From Moesziomyces globuligerus (Eukaryota > Basidiomycota > Ustilaginomycetes > Ustilaginales > Ustilaginaceae): a DNA stretch of 64,000 nt. Positions 29,980 through 38,996 of the stretch are shown one piece after another; position 1 is the stretch's first letter, and each line of letters begins with the position of its first letter. The translations under genes were made by a program, and so were the position numbers. The notes under the pieces were generated by a model. That model did no database searches. It saw only the letters and a list, made by a program, of their open reading frames with translations, and was not told the DNA's origin. Where the stretch lies: NCBI GenBank assembly GCA_030849465.1, contig JARVLF010000009.1, positions 372,001 through 436,000 on the forward strand, in the 5' to 3' direction.

Positions 29980-30018
29980 ATGCCATCGAGCTTCAAGACT
30001 TGTGCTCTTCGACCATGA
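29980..30018 (+). promoter_or_regulatory. Upstream ORF overlapping the main start codon (ATGA)
   Basis: ATG at 29980, 12 codons, stop TGA at 30016-30018. The stop overlaps the main ATG (30015-30017) as CC-ATGA. Such an arrangement would make main-frame translation depend on leaky scanning or termination-reinitiation. Whether the ATG is in the mRNA depends on the transcription start. Confidence 0.5.
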
Positions 30019-30859
30019 GAGTGGGATTGCTCGTGCTATGCTTGGCTGTCGCCGCGGCGCTGGTGGCTGCGATGGATGCTACGGCGCTCATGATGCTCGA
30101 TCGGGTGCTTCGTAGCGACCGCGCCGCATCTCTGGCCCAGCGCTTCCCAGACGTCGTCGCCGACGAACGCAGCCACATCGGTTTCGTCCCTCAAGACCTC
30201 TACGTAAGCAACCCTCATGCCCCTCCTCCTTTCCCGGCTTGCAGCGATGCTGGGTTTCTGACGAGAGGGAGCTTTGATGTGCACAGGGCTTGATCTCGGG
30301 CGCGGATCGTTCGGGCCGGTTGAGGTTCACGCTGCCTCCGCCGGGGGAGGCGTTGCTCTTCACCACGCCGGACCGGTCCAACGTCCGCGCGTTCGGGGTG
30401 GTCAACGACGCGACGAGTACGCTGCGCTACTTTGTCACCGAGCCCTTCCGACCCGTCCCTCCTCGTTCGCACCCTACCTTGGTCGGTGGAATCCCTCCAC
30501 GCTCTACCGAGGCTATGGGTTTCGGGATGCGCGCCGTCTCGTTGGGCGAATGGCAGCCCAAGCACAAGGTCACGCTGACGCACACCGCCCAGCTTCCGCT
30601 CACCTATCCCGCTCCCGAGGTCAACGTCTATCCGCACGACCTCCTCACCGAGATCCTCAACCCCTCGGCGCTCAGTGAACGCGTCTACTGGTCTACCACC
30701 CCGCCCGCCTCGATCAAAAAGGCAGGCAGAGACCTTGCCGCAAGACCGAGCAAGTGGAACCTCCTCCGCCCCAAGTTCCGCAGCTTCGGCGCGAGAACCC
30801 GCATCGACGAAGGCTCCACCAGCTCCGCCCGGTCGCAGGACTCGTTCAGATCAGAGTAG
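30015..30859 (+). CDS. Secreted protein of unknown function, candidate effector, two exons
   Basis: 253 aa from exons 30015-30203 and 30287-30859. The intron is 83 bp (GTAAGC...CACAG), phase 0. The N-terminus is a clear signal peptide: M-R-V, then a Leu/Ala/Val core of about 15 residues ending near A-A-M-D-A. The mature part has no family I recognise. It contains beta-like stretches (G-R-L-R-F-T-L-P, A-L-L-F-T-T), many Pro residues and no cysteine-rich core. The C-terminal 60 residues are Arg/Lys/Ser-rich and probably disordered. A TATA box and a start-overlapping uORF lie upstream. A signal peptide plus no recognised domain fits the smut secreted-effector class, but effector activity is not shown by sequence. 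It is convergent with the following gene. Confidence 0.65.
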
Positions 30860-31424
30860 AGTCGAGCCTCCGAGTGTCGCCGTTTCGCAACCGAGCTGCA
30901 GAGATGTGTCGACGTTCATCGCGAGGTGTAGCAGTCGACGTCGATCGTCAACGGCCGTTGAATCGACGTCTTCCTCCTTTCGCCACCTCGTGTGAAATGT
31001 CGATGGCCGTGTGCCAAGATCGTCGTGTCCCAGATCGATCCGAGTCCAGCTGTTTTCCGCCGCGCTACAGGCCCATCGTAACCCCTACCTGTCCGACGCT
31101 GAGCCCGTGAGCCATCGCCGCAGTTTGCGAGTGAGGAGGCTGATCGTGTGTGGAAACGGTCGTTACGCGAGCCACGACGCTCAACGTGGCTCTAAATCTG
31201 GCGTTGAACACCGATCGCTGGCCGGGGCTGGTTTGAGCAACCCAACCCAAGACCGATCGCTTTGGCAAGCATACGTTAGCCCGCTACCGCCCCAAACCTC
31301 AGGTCGCTCAAGTGTCCAAAGCCGGTGACGATGTGCACGAACCGATTCGGACGACGTCAAGTGCGGTAAAGATGTATTGCGATGCAGGTGGGACGAGCGG
31401 GAGCAATTCTGACCGAGTGGAGAT
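30860..31424. other. Intergenic region, 565 bp, between convergent genes
   Basis: Holds the 3' flanks of the secreted-protein gene and of the 1273-aa gene. Nothing else recognised. Confidence 0.5.
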
Positions 31425-34400
31425 CTAGGACCTTGCGGCGTGTACAGGTCTTGGCTGGATGTGGTAGACGGCGTGCTGACGGCTGGCAGCGGCCTCTGAC
31501 GCCTGAGTGATGGTCTGTGCCGTCCTGGGTCTCGTCTGCGGTCTCGGCGGAGCGGGCAGAGTCTTAGTGCCTGCGTGCGCTGGCAGAACATCAGCGAATC
31601 TGTCGAACGAACTCGCCAGCAATTGCCGCGGGATGATCTTGCCGGTAGCGTCATCTCGAGTCTGAAGAGGACCTTGCGAGGTGAGATGGGCGTGCTGTTC
31701 GACGGGGTGTTGCTGGCTTTTGGCGCGGACGTTCGAGACGTGTTGCTGCAACGGATACTGTGCCTCGCCCCAAGCGTCTGCTGTGAACGGTCTGCGGGCC
31801 TGGACGTGGTCGGCTTCGATGGTGCGGCTGCGCGGCCTGCGCGCGTGCCTCGACTCGTCCGCAAACGCCGAAGGCGCCAGCACCGCACCGGCAAACGACT
31901 TTTGCGGCCTCAACATCGGCCCAGCCACATCGCCCGACGTCGTTCGAGCCAGGTACTCGAGCTTGATACTCTCCGAGGCCGTAGGTGGTCGACTGGCCGT
32001 ACCACCCGAAGTCCTAGGCTGGCTGGAAAGCAGACACGCTGGTGCCGCGACTCGGTGTCCTGAGGACGAGGTCGAATTCATCGACGTGCTTCGCTGCCGT
32101 GCCTCGGCGTGAGCTGCCTCGTACGAAGCGGCGATCTTGGACGAGGCGGGCGAGACGACGTTGGCCTGGAGCAGAGCCGGGTCGATGCGGTTCTGGCGCG
32201 CGAGACCCGCAGGCAGGCTGATGGGGATGAGCTTGCGGCCGTTGACGATGATCGGCTTGGCGCTGTGCAGGCCTCCCGAGCTGACCGACGAGGCGAGCGA
32301 GTTGACCGACGGCTTGGCCTGCAGCCTCCTCGCTGCGTGTGCATCGACGCCGAGATCGAGCTGGAGCGCGGGAGCCATCGCAGCCGCCGCGCCCATCGCG
32401 CCCATGGAGCGCAGATGGCGGGCGCCGGGACTGGGCTGGCCAAAGTGCGCCGAGACGGGCGAGGCCTGCAGATGCATCCTGCCCTTAGCGCCTTCGGCCG
32501 CCTCACCATCGCGTCCAGGAGTGGCAGGTTGGGACGAGTAGCTGGAATCGGCCGATGTGGCGCTGGCAAACGAGGCGCCCGCTCGGCTCGGCTGACGGAG
32601 CGGACTGTTGTACGGCGCCGATCCGCCCGCCACACCCGGGCTGCGTCGGATCGGAGAAGCGGGCTGCTCGCCCGACAGCAGCGTCTGCGCGCGGCGCGAC
32701 GACGACGGCGAAGCCTGCGCCGTGCTCGCGCCACTGCCGAGGTCAAAGTGGAGCGAAGCGGCGCCTGGCGAATCGAGCACCGCACCCGACGCCACGGCCT
32801 TGGACGCCAACGAGGGCGCGACCTGTTTCTTGACGAGGTTGAGCAGACGCGACTTGCGCGCGCGCTCCGGATTGAGCAGCGTCGCCGAGCACGAGAAGCG
32901 CAGTGGGACCAAGCGTCGACGATCCGGATGCGCAGGCTCGTGCTCTACGCGGTAGGCGAGCTTCCAGGCGAGGCGACCCTTGCGCTCGTATCCGGCCACG
33001 TGGTGGTTTCCGAGCGTCTTGAGCGAGAGCGCCGCCTGGCGCGTCAGCAGATCCGCCTTGGTATCGTCGCCCACCGTCAGATGCTTGAGCAGCGCCGAGC
33101 CATCCGACTTGCGCGCGACGTCGAACAGCAGCGCTCCCGTCTCGCCCTCGTCGAGCGGGCCGAACTCGAGCGTGCCCGACTGCTCGGCCTCCTGATCCTT
33201 GTCGCCGCGCGACTTGGGCCGCTTGGGCGTCATGACGCGTGCGGCCTCGGTCCCCTCGACGAGCTGCTCGGGCCGCCCGAACGGATCGTAGGCCAGATAG
33301 GTCATGGCGATCGGCACCGCACGCCCGTGGTCGTGCTCCAGATGCAGCGTCAGACCCGAGTTGAGGTACGACGCCCAGCCCGAGCCGCCGGCCTTGGAGG
33401 CGGAGCCGATGCCGCGGCTCTTGGGGCGCGGGAAGGTCGACGTCGTGCGCGGCGTCACGGGCAGCGAGCTGTTGGTCGTCGCCGGCGAGCTCGCCGAGCA
33501 GATCGACGAGCCCGGCGTGGGCTGCATCGGATCGTGCGGCGAAAAGAGCTCCGAGCTGGTGGCCGAGACCTGGCTCGGGTGGCGATGGCCGGCGTGGTTC
33601 GGCGTCGGCGCTGCGCTCGAGGATCCCGCCGAGGCGCGGCTGTGAGCCGAGGCGGGAGGCTCCTGGTTGGTCCTGGCAGCCGACTGCATGTGCGAGGCCT
33701 CGACGCGGTCCGACTCGCCCAAGGTGCGCGAGCGGAAGCGACGACCAAAGAACGGCGCCCGACCGTCCATCTGAGCGGTAGAGGGACGGCGGTCAGCAGC
33801 CGTCTGGGTGGTACCGACGGGAAGCGGTGGCACCTGCGGCTGATCGGTCGCAAACAGGGACGAAGCATCCAGACGCAGTTTGGGAGTCGATGCCACACGA
33901 GCACGCAGGAGTCGCGACTTGACGGGCGCTCTCGATGCGGCCGGCTTGGCACCGGCATCAACTTGGGACATCACCGGCACAGCGGACGGTGTCAAGCCGT
34001 AGGAGCGGATCTCGTACCTGACGTCCTCAGTGGGTGACGGCACCGGCCTCGAGAGAGGCAGCGCCAAGACGGGGAACGTATGCGGCGAGACGGGCTGTTC
34101 CTGGCTGTAGACGTCTGCCGTGCTGGGGCGGAGACGGAGGTGGCCGGACTGCGCGGCGCGGGTGGCGGTATGCGCCGAGTTGAAGCTGGGCAGGGACGGG
34201 AGCGAGGGGATGCTGAGACGGTCGCTCTCTTCGCCCGACGCATAGGCGTGCTGCTTGGCGAGCACAGTCGTGTCGGCGCGGATGGTGGGAGCGCCCGGGC
34301 TCGGGGTCGAGTAGGCATCCATGGCACTCGAGCTGGCGTACATGGCGCCAAACTGAGCCTGAGAGCTATTGATGCTCGAGGCCGAAGCCGAGTCCGACGA

Positions 34401-35246
34401 GGTGGCGTGCGACGAGGTGTGGGAGCGGGAGCACGAGAGCAGCGAGTCACTGTGCGAGTTTTGGCTGGTGCTGGACGCCGCCGAAGGTGGCTCGAGCGGG
34501 TCGACGTCTGCCAGCGACGGCTGCGCGGGAGGCTGAACGCTGTAGGTCTCGTCGAAGAAGCGGTACGCGCGCCGATACAGATGCTTCGGCTGCGGTGGAT
34601 CGTTTTGACGCATAGTTGCAGAGAGCTGAGACGCATCCTGGACAGACGAGGAGCGGGAAGAAGCGCTAGCCGAGTGGTCAGAGGAGGCAGAGGGATTGCG
34701 AAGCTCAGATAGACCAGGACCAAAGGTGCCTTGCGAAGACGAGTGCGGGATGAGGGGGCGCTCGTCGATGGTATCTTCGGAGAACCTGGAAGCGAGGAGA
34801 CGGGACTGTGCGGCGAAGGAGGGAGGCTGGTAGGGGAGCCTGGAGATGGGCGAGGACTGCATGGGTGCATCCTCATCGATGGTGCCGATGTTGAAGGAAG
34901 GGACGCGGCTGGGGGAGCTGCCGCTGGATGCGGAGCTGGACGCCGAGGGGCGAGGGGGCGAGAGGCGGATGCTGTCTGGCCTTCGCGGGTATTCATCGGG
35001 GATGTCGATGCTCATCCTTGCAAAGTCCATCGAGACCTGACTCGAGCGTGCCGAGTTGTAGGAGATGGGGTGGGTGCGATACGAGCCGGCGGGGTGGTCG
35101 ATTGCATCTGCAGTCGAGTGGACGCGAGGGTCGAGGCAGAAGGGGACTTCGGCTGAGCTCCAGAGGGTGGAGATGCTGCCAGCGCGCGAGGCGACCCGGG
35201 GCACGCGAGCGTCTTCGTGAGCGTCTGTGTGGAAGGAGGAAGACAT
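31425..35246 (-). CDS. Large Ser/Ala/Pro-rich protein, unrecognised family
   Basis: 1273 aa, intronless, ATG at 35246. No known domain recognised. Residues 1-600 and 860-1273 are low complexity (Ser, Ala, Pro, Arg) with many possible phosphorylation sites. The compact part is about residues 615-835: W-A-S-Y-L-N-S-G-L-T-L-H-L-E-H, A-M-T-Y-L-A-Y-D-P-F-G-R-P, E-T-G-A-L-L-F-D-V, then V-A-G-Y-E-R-K-G-R-L-A-W-K-L-A-Y-R-V-E and L-R-F-S-C-S-A-T-L-L-N-P. These alternate hydrophobic/polar like beta strands, so a beta-sandwich is a guess. No signal peptide or membrane span is seen, so it is probably cytosolic or nuclear. The coding call rests on the very long intact frame and consistent codon bias. The upstream leader is long and pyrimidine-rich. 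Confidence 0.75.
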   Translation of the reverse strand: MSSSFHTDAHEDARVPRVASRAGSISTLWSSAEVPFCLDPRVHSTADAIDHPAGSYRTHPISYNSARSSQVSMDFARMSIDIPDEYPRRPDSIRLSPPRPSASSSASSGSSPSRVPSFNIGTIDEDAPMQSSPISRLPYQPPSFAAQSRLLASRFSEDTIDERPLIPHSSSQGTFGPGLSELRNPSASSDHSASASSRSSSVQDASQLSATMRQNDPPQPKHLYRRAYRFFDETYSVQPPAQPSLADVDPLEPPSAASSTSQNSHSDSLLSCSRSHTSSHATSSDSASASSINSSQAQFGAMYASSSAMDAYSTPSPGAPTIRADTTVLAKQHAYASGEESDRLSIPSLPSLPSFNSAHTATRAAQSGHLRLRPSTADVYSQEQPVSPHTFPVLALPLSRPVPSPTEDVRYEIRSYGLTPSAVPVMSQVDAGAKPAASRAPVKSRLLRARVASTPKLRLDASSLFATDQPQVPPLPVGTTQTAADRRPSTAQMDGRAPFFGRRFRSRTLGESDRVEASHMQSAARTNQEPPASAHSRASAGSSSAAPTPNHAGHRHPSQVSATSSELFSPHDPMQPTPGSSICSASSPATTNSSLPVTPRTTSTFPRPKSRGIGSASKAGGSGWASYLNSGLTLHLEHDHGRAVPIAMTYLAYDPFGRPEQLVEGTEAARVMTPKRPKSRGDKDQEAEQSGTLEFGPLDEGETGALLFDVARKSDGSALLKHLTVGDDTKADLLTRQAALSLKTLGNHHVAGYERKGRLAWKLAYRVEHEPAHPDRRRLVPLRFSCSATLLNPERARKSRLLNLVKKQVAPSLASKAVASGAVLDSPGAASLHFDLGSGASTAQASPSSSRRAQTLLSGEQPASPIRRSPGVAGGSAPYNSPLRQPSRAGASFASATSADSSYSSQPATPGRDGEAAEGAKGRMHLQASPVSAHFGQPSPGARHLRSMGAMGAAAAMAPALQLDLGVDAHAARRLQAKPSVNSLASSVSSGGLHSAKPIIVNGRKLIPISLPAGLARQNRIDPALLQANVVSPASSKIAASYEAAHAEARQRSTSMNSTSSSGHRVAAPACLLSSQPRTSGGTASRPPTASESIKLEYLARTTSGDVAGPMLRPQKSFAGAVLAPSAFADESRHARRPRSRTIEADHVQARRPFTADAWGEAQYPLQQHVSNVRAKSQQHPVEQHAHLTSQGPLQTRDDATGKIIPRQLLASSFDRFADVLPAHAGTKTLPAPPRPQTRPRTAQTITQASEAAASRQHAVYHIQPRPVHAARS

Positions 35247-37199
35247 GACGGGCCAAAGGAAGGTGGATGTGGGGATGTGGATGAGGAGGATGATCCTCAG
35301 ACTTGGTCGACTAGAAACGACAGGAAAGCATTCCGCGCAGCAAGGGAACGAAGCGTTGGAGGCGAGGTGTGCGAGAGCAAGAGTCGAGACTGGTTGGTCA
35401 AGGCGGTGTGAATGAACGAGAGCTGGAAAGAGAATGCGATGGGAGATGGAGCAAGATCGAAGGAACGTGGGCCGGGGTTGATGGTGGGCTGGTGGTGTGG
35501 GCGGTTTGAGCGAGGGTGGTCGATTGAGGAGGCTGTGGGATCGATTGCGCGAGAGCGGGTATCTATGTTGAGGGTGTGGGTTGATGCGGGGGTTGACACG
35601 GCGGTTGGATCGAAGAGTGGTGGCAGCAGACGCACGTATATGAAGTGGGCGAGGGGGTGAGCTGAGGAGGGTGGTGAGGGAGATGAAGATGAGGGATGGT
35701 CAAGGCGATGATGGAAGCAAAGCAACGCCGGATGGAAGGGACGAGGTGGAAAGCATAGGAAGGAAAGGAGGGGGGGTAAGAAGGGGGGGATCACGAGGCA
35801 GCTGGCGTGCATGGAAGGGGTGGAAGCAATGTTGGAGGCAGCGTGTGGCGGTGGGGAGTTTGGAGCCGTGTATGGCGTCGAGGAATGTGGAAGGGCGAGA
35901 GTGGCGGCTGCGAGCTGCGAGATGGCGAGTAGCGTGAGATGCACCATGCAGCAGGGGTCCCACAGCGAAAAGCGCCGACGGCAGCAGAACGAGAACAAGG
36001 CAAGCCAGGGGGTGCGTTGGTGCGCATGCGAGCATGACTGCGGCTACACCATCCGAAGGTGCCGGCGCTGCGCTGCTTGGCGCTGTCACATACTGCCACG
36101 CTCGGTGCCTGTCTTGTTTTTTTTTTTCTCAAATTCGCTTCTCTTGACGCCAGCCGAATGGAGAAGGATGGGAGAGCGCGGCCGGGTACAGACGACGGCA
36201 TGGCAGGCAGGGTGTGCGGCAGTGGCTGCAGGGCGAGAGGAGCTCGTGCATCAATGGACCAAGGGAGCGGGTGGGCGAGATGCGTGCAGCGATGGGGGCA
36301 GGGTTGGGAAGCGAGATGCTGGGAGGAGCTAGGCGAGCGTCGCTCTGAGACGCGCCCACATATTCTTAGAAGCGAGCCGCCTGTGTGTGTGGCAAGGGCC
36401 AGGAACCAGGCTTTGGGGTCCAGGCACGCGCGGGCCGCGACGAGCGCAGTGGATGCAGTCGAGTATGCTGTGCTCCCGCGTGCGAGAGTGGGTTATGTCA
36501 GTATCGGTATGGATGCCGTTGATGCTGGCGGCGGTGGCGGCTGTTTGACGGGCCAAGATGGACAAATGGCGGGAGCGGAGCAGCAAGGGGTCGGGGCATG
36601 GTGAGGATGTGGCATGTCGACGGCATACAGTATTTGCAACGGCACTCACACACTGCTGGCAAAGTGCTCTGCATCTTTTCTCGGGTCCAATCGAGAGCTG
36701 CAAGGGCGCGTGCGGTGGTTTGGAATTTGACATGACTGCGAGGCGTGGACGCGCCGGCTTGCGCTGGCCTGCGCTGGGCTGCGTTGGGCTGCGTTGGGCT
36801 TGGACGACTTGGACTCGGCTGAGCCGACTGAACCCCCCCTGGCGTAAAGTTGGATCGCTCCTTGCCTTTGCTGCGCTTCCCCCTTGCCGATCGAGGCTGG
36901 GATCCTGGCACACCTTCTCCCCTCCCCCTTGGCTCCGCGCTTGCCAGCCAGCTTCATGCGCCAGCCTCCCATCGCTCGCTTCCGGCACGCTTCCGCACAC
37001 ATCCGCACGCCTCCGATCCGAACCATCGGGAGCAGCGCGTCTACCTCGTTCCCGATAGCCGCAGATCCGTTGCTCTGCTTTCCGAGTTTGCAAGAGTGTA
37101 TGTTATGGATTGGTGGATGCAGGGTGCGCTTGGACCGCGTGGCTAGATGCACACCAGGTCCAAGCGGCGACCAGGACAAGTAGGCACAAAGTGGATGGA
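35247..37199. other. Intergenic region, 1.95 kb, pyrimidine-rich leader and decamer repeats
   Basis: On the minus (sense) strand the first about 550 bp upstream of the 1273-aa gene are strongly C/T-rich, probably a long 5' leader and promoter. An 11-base T-run lies at 36117-36127. Four near-identical 10-bp units (GCGCTGGCCT, GCGCTGGGCT, then GCGTTGGGCT twice) lie at 36761-36800. Frames up to 254 codons occur but show no support. The last part is the 3' flank of QCR9. Confidence 0.5.
36761..36800 (+). repeat. Tandem 10-bp repeat, four units
   Basis: Units GCGCTGGCCT, GCGCTGGGCT, GCGTTGGGCT, GCGTTGGGCT, head to tail with no spacer. Confidence 0.8.
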
Positions 37200-37826
37200 T
37201 TACTCGGACTCCTCGAGGTACTGTGCGCAGACGAGCAAAGGACAGTGTCAAGATGAGTACGACCGCAGCCACGCGAACGCGAGTACGAGTCGGGATGCAA
37301 CCTACCTTGCCGCGGATGTCCTTCCACTGCTTCTGTTGGGTGTCAAGCAAAGTCGAATCAGAGATGCATCAGTCAGTCGGTCCGGTTCCGCTTCAGCTAG
37401 CCGTGCAGACCAAGTCGGTCGGGCGCAACCCGTCGATGCGCATTGCGATGCGTTGCGATGCGTTGCGATGCGGTCGTGTCGTCGCTTTCGAGTGCTGGCC
37501 GTGGAGCTGCTGCGTGTGAGGGCGTTGGAACTGCATCGCAGCTGTGGATGCGCGGTCGGGGTGCGAAACTTACGCCCTTGTTATGCGCGTCCCACCATGC
37601 TGTGGTGGCGAGGTCGTAGCCGATACCGAAGGCAAAGGCACCGAAGAAGATCGAGCCGACGCTGTTTGCAGCCGAAAAGAGCAAAAGTCAGCCATGCCAT
37701 CTCCCACGCCACGCTGGGCCACGCTGGGCCACGCTGGGCCACGCTTGGCGGCGGGTCTGCGCGTCGCACTCACTAGACCGAGTTACGCTTGAAGACGGTG
37801 TTGTAGACGGACTTGGCGAGCGACAT
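37200..37826 (-). CDS. QCR9: Cytochrome bc1 complex (complex III) subunit 9, four exons
   Basis: 62 aa assembled from four exons: 37826-37774, 37661-37574, 37332-37306 and 37220-37200 (stop TAA). The introns (112, 241 and 85 bp) all start GTGAGT, GTAAGT or GTAGGT and end CAG. The product starts M-S-L-A-K-S-V-Y-N-T-V-F-K-R-N-S and continues Y-V-G-S-I-F-F-G-A-F-A-F-G. It then reads W-D-A-H-N-K-G-K-Q-W-K-D-I-R-G-K and ends Y-L-E-E-S-E. Length and every segment match QCR9 (yeast 66 aa): a single inner-membrane helix followed by the H-N-K-G-K-x-W-K-D motif. It sits next to the Rieske protein and cytochrome c1 in complex III. Exon 3 is only 27 bp. The best-conserved small gene here, although no long frame reveals it. 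Confidence 0.92.
37441..37470 (+). repeat. Tandem 10-bp repeat in QCR9 intron 2
   Basis: CATTGCGATG then CGTTGCGATG twice, with partial units on both sides, inside the 241-bp intron (37333-37573). Confidence 0.8.
37711..37740 (+). repeat. Tandem 10-bp repeat in QCR9 intron 1
   Basis: ACGCTGGGCC exactly three times with degenerate units on each side, inside the 112-bp intron (37662-37773). Confidence 0.85.
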
Positions 37827-38568
37827 GGTTGCGGATGGGTGCGGGGGAAAAAGGTGACAGCGAGATGTGGAAGCCGTGCAGCAAGATGGTGACGGCGATG
37901 CCAGTTCTTCTGACCGACTGCTCTCGGCGCTGCAAGCGCTGCAAGCGTGGATTTCAAATCCTCGCTCTCGTCCGGGCCCACGCGGAAGCGTGGCTTCGGA
38001 GCCGACCGCCACGAATTTTCCATTCGATTTCAGATGTCATCCCTAGAACGTTAACAGCTCGAATGCAAATTGTTCTCGCACGACAACGGCCTAGCGAACA
38101 AAGCCCCTGATTCTCGCTCGGCTGAGGCGGGGCGCGTCGATGCACGTTACCCCTCTCTGGGCGCAGCGGTTCAGGGTTCGCCCACTCGCATGCACGCGTG
38201 CACGCGTGCAGAGACCAACACTCGAGCCCATGTGCCGAGCGCCATGCCGCACCGGCTGCTCCGACGCGGAATGGCATGGCATCGACGGTTATAGCCACGC
38301 GCACTGCCGGCCGGGAGCCCCACTGGCTACTGTACTGCCCCTGACTCTGTACGACGCCGACGGCGAGCTTGTTTGGCCGGGTTCGCGCGGTGCCTTGCAT
38401 GCATTCGCAGCCTCTGCCTTCTCGCTCAACCTCCACCACCATCCCGACTCGCCCCTCGTCATCGACGCCTAACTTTGTCTCAACCTCCCATCTCCCACTT
38501 CCGACCTCCCTCCGGCTTGGCATATATACGCCGCCCCGCGCCTCTTCCCTCATCCGCGCATTCCAGCC
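37827..38568. promoter_or_regulatory. Divergent promoter region between QCR9 and the BAR-like gene
   Basis: 742 bp with both promoters. It contains a perfect 20-bp palindrome with two ACGCGT cores (38191-38210) and a TATATA box at 38523-38528, 41-46 bp before the BAR-like gene start. No coding content. Confidence 0.6.
38191..38210. promoter_or_regulatory. 20-bp palindrome with two ACGCGT (MCB-like) cores
   Basis: TGCACGCGTGCACGCGTGCA reads identically on both strands and alternates purine and pyrimidine throughout. The two ACGCGT cores (38194-38199, 38202-38207) match the MBF cell-cycle element of yeasts. Factor binding is an inference. Confidence 0.55.
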
Positions 38569-38965
38569 ATGAAGAAGATCCAGCGCCTCGTCGGCGTCGG
38601 CGACTCCAAGCCCGCTTCTGCATCCCTCAGCACGAGCCCAAACGCGTCCTACCTCCCCACGCCCCTCGCCTCCACCTCGGCCGCCACCACCCCGTACGAG
38701 GCTCCCAACCACCTTCTCCCGCCGACCCAAGCTGCTCATGCACCGCCTCAACACCAACCTCGCTACAGCTCCACGCACGTCTCGCCCCAGTCCTCCCAAA
38801 CCATGCTCCGCTCGGCGGGCGCCTCGCCTCAGCCGTACAGCCCCTCGGCTCAGCAGCAGTATTTCGACATCCCCGCACGCTCCCTCTCGCCAAGCCCCGG
38901 CGCACCACTCTTGGCTTCAAGCCCGCGCCCCGTCTCGCCCTTCGCCGCACAGCCCGCGCAAGCCC

Positions 38966-38996
<31 letters not shown>

